Assembly (NCBI GenBank): GCA_964424585.1
Contig: CAYRJD010000069.1
Coordinates: forward strand, 1 to 64,000
Reading direction: 5' to 3'
Length of the DNA stretch: 64,000 nucleotides
Source of the DNA: CAYRJD01 sp964424585
GTDB lineage: Bacteria; Actinomycetota; Acidimicrobiia; Acidimicrobiales; Poriferisodalaceae
Both the position numbers and the translations under genes were made by a program. Below, piece by piece: positions 62,512 through 64,000 of this stretch. The notes below the pieces were generated by a model. It was not told where the DNA came from. It saw only the letters and a list, made by a program, of their open reading frames with translations, and searched no databases. Every line of letters starts with the position of its first letter. Within the stretch, counting starts at the first letter, position 1.

Positions 62512-63513
62512 GTGGGTGCTGCGGGCCAAGCCAGTCCGTCGACAGCCCGCCAGTCGACAGCCCGCCCGTCGGCGTTGTCGCCAGACGCCAGGGTCGGCTA
62601 CCTGGGCCCGGCGGGCACCTACACCGAGCAGGCGCTGCTCGGCCAGCCCGATCTGGCGGCGGCGGTGTTGCGGCCGTACGCGTCGATCCCCGACGTGCTG
62701 ACCGCGCTCGATGAGGGGTCGGTCGACGTGGGCTTCGTGCCGATTGAGAACGCGATTGAGGGCGCGGTGAACGTCACCCAAGACACGCTCGCGTTCGACT
62801 TGAGCTTGCTGATCCAGCGCGAGGCGGTGCTCGACGTGAGCTTGGATTTGATCGTGCGTCCCAACGTCGGGCTGCATCTGGTAGAGGAGGTGGTGTCGTT
62901 TCCGGTGGCGCTGGCGCAGTGCCGGACGTTTTTGCGAGAGCACCTGCCGGATGCTCGGGTGCAGGCGGCGACGTCGACTGCGGAGGCGGCTCGGCTGGTG
63001 GCGACCGAAGATCGGCACGCTCGTTCGGCTGCCATCGCCAACCCGCGGGCGGCCGAGGTGTACGGGCTGGAGGCGTTGCGCACGCAGATTCAAGATCACC
63101 CGGGCAACCAGACGCGCTTTTTGCTGCTGGCGTCGTCGGGCATTCCCGCGCCGACGGGGCACGACAAGACGAGCGTGGTCGTGTTTCAGCATCGCAACGA
63201 GCCGGGCAGCTTGCTGGCGATCTTGCAAGAGTTCGCCGCTCGCCGCATTGATCTTTCTCGGCTCGAGTCTCGTCCCACCCGCCAGACGCTGGGCGACTAC
63301 TGCTTCTTGTTGGACTTCGCTGGTCACGTCGGCGACGAGGTGGTGGGCGACTGCTTGCGCCAGCTGCGAGCGAAAGGTCACGACGTGAAGTTTTTGGGCT
63401 CCTACCCCGCCGCCGGCGCAGGCGCCGACGACGCCCGCCGCGAGAGCACCGCCACCCTCGCCGACGCCGACGGCTGGCTCGACGCCTTGCGCAGCCAAAT
63501 CCACCGCACCTGA
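62512..63513 (+). CDS. pheA: Prephenate dehydratase
   Basis: Converts prephenate to phenylpyruvate for phenylalanine. GTG 62512 gives 333 residues. VGYLGPAGTYTEQALLGQ opens the catalytic domain, VGFVPIENAIEGAVNVTQDTL holds the ENS/A-type motif, STAEAARLVATEDRHARSAAIANPRAAEVYGL continues it, and NQTRFLLLASSG carries the Thr-Arg-Phe motif. A C-terminal ACT domain (TSVVVFQHRNEPGSLLAILQEFAARRIDLSRLESRP) gives feedback control by phenylalanine. The first ~25 residues hold an STARQSTARPS tandem stretch. Divergent from larB. Confidence 0.95.
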   Translation: MGAAGQASPSTARQSTARPSALSPDARVGYLGPAGTYTEQALLGQPDLAAAVLRPYASIPDVLTALDEGSVDVGFVPIENAIEGAVNVTQDTLAFDLSLLIQREAVLDVSLDLIVRPNVGLHLVEEVVSFPVALAQCRTFLREHLPDARVQAATSTAEAARLVATEDRHARSAAIANPRAAEVYGLEALRTQIQDHPGNQTRFLLLASSGIPAPTGHDKTSVVVFQHRNEPGSLLAILQEFAARRIDLSRLESRPTRQTLGDYCFLLDFAGHVGDEVVGDCLRQLRAKGHDVKFLGSYPAAGAGADDARRESTATLADADGWLDALRSQIHRT

Positions 63514-63564
63514 TTGTTGGTGGGGTAGGTTGTGCGCCGTTCGTCAACCTGGGAGGCTCCGATC

Positions 63565-64000
63565 GTGCGTCGTGTCGCGAAGTTTTTTCTGACGTGGGGG
63601 GGGGTGTCGCTCTAGCGACGCTGTTCGCTGCGGTGTCGGGCGGGCAGGGGTTGCCGCCGGGCACGGATGGTGGTTGTTCGGGGTTGACGGCGGTGGTGGT
63701 GGCGTCTGATGTTGATGCTGCGTCTGATGTGTCGTCGGCGGTGACGTTGGCTGGGGCGTTGGGCGCGGATTGTTTGGTGCTGGCGGGCGACCGGGACGGG
63801 CCGATGGATCGGGCGCAGCGCACGCGTCTTGACGCTGCTGCGGAGGTGTGGGTGGTCGGCGGTACGGCCGCGGTCGCGGACGCGAAGCTGAGCGGCCGCG
63901 ACGTGACGCGTCTGGGCGGGGTGGATCGCTGGCACACCGCGTGTCTGGTCGGCGCGGCGGTCGAGCAGCTGAACGCCGGCGTCGACGTCGACGTGGACGC
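63565..64000 (+). CDS. CWB2-domain surface protein, 5' part, signal peptide disrupted by a G9 tract (phase OFF); 3' end outside window
   Basis: GTG 63565 has GGGAGG 8 bases upstream and begins MRRVAKFFLTWGG. Nine G at 63596-63604 lead to a TAG four codons later. With ten G it reads WGGGVALATLFAAVSGGQGLPPGTDGGC, a signal peptide and mature start, and continues in frame to the window end through a CWB2-like domain (TAVVVASDVDAASDVSSAVTLAGALGADCLVLAG, then LGGVDRWHTACLVGAAV). The N-terminus closely resembles MRRLPKLFFWGGG of the gene at 26851. What follows the CWB2 domain is outside the window. Confidence 0.7.
63596..63604 (+). repeat. Poly-G(9) tract in signal-peptide codons, candidate phase-variation switch
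   Basis: Nine G, 32-40 bases into the gene starting at 63565. Seven or ten G would open the frame; nine gives an early TAG. Confidence 0.85.

Noticed and set aside
62774..63937. Long minus-strand frame opposite pheA and the last CWB2 gene
   Set aside because: Arg/Pro/Ser-rich shadow of two plus-strand genes with clear domains.

Overview
The window is high-GC DNA whose gene content fits an actinobacterium, most likely class Acidimicrobiia. The reasons are: a UPF0182 membrane protein and a PAC2-family protein; the order rplM-rpsI-glmM-glmS-acpS-nnr-alr-tsaE-tsaB-rimI-tsaD-groES-groEL; a HrcA/CIRCE-type groE control region; and many secreted proteins carrying a cell-wall-binding-repeat-2 (CWB2)-like domain. 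The class assignment is inference from gene content only.

Layout. 0-2.6 kb: the end of a CWB2 protein and a His-rich secreted protein whose 3' part is frameshifted. 2.6-4.8 kb: a metallopeptidase and a DUF4143-type ATPase, preceded by four 19-bp tandem repeats. 4.8-21.7 kb: a long minus-strand housekeeping run (truA, rplM, rpsI, glmM, an oversized glmS, acpS, nnr, alr, tsaE/B, rimI, tsaD, groS, groL, guaA), many genes overlapping by about 4 bp. 21.8-23.5 kb: an N-acyl-D-amino-acid deacylase. 23.8-40.6 kb: an accessory island of secreted proteins, four with RCC1-like arrays (one fused to a thioredoxin domain) and others fusing CWB2 to VanW or to a ligand-binding protein. These are interspersed with mdh, folD, two NYN nucleases, tRNA-fMet and a VOC protein. 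40.7-64 kb: a transporter, a PIG-L deacetylase, UPF0182, xseA/xseB, an S9 peptidase, SURF1, a MalY-type lyase, aroC, PAC2, a beta-propeller lipoprotein, azlC/azlD, mmsA, an acyl-CoA dehydrogenase, tRNA-Arg, larC/larB, pheA and the start of another CWB2 protein.

Main discovery. Three CWB2 genes (starts near 26851 minus, 35593 minus and 63565 plus) each have a run of exactly nine G inside the signal-peptide codons. Read from the start codon that has a ribosome binding site, each is out of frame by one base with nine G. Ten (or seven) G would give a clean signal peptide joined to the CWB2 domain. This looks like a family of phase-variable surface proteins, all OFF in this sequence; homopolymer miscounting is the competing explanation. 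A second theme is internal repetition: 111-114-bp RCC1 units, and short in-frame duplications in several housekeeping genes.
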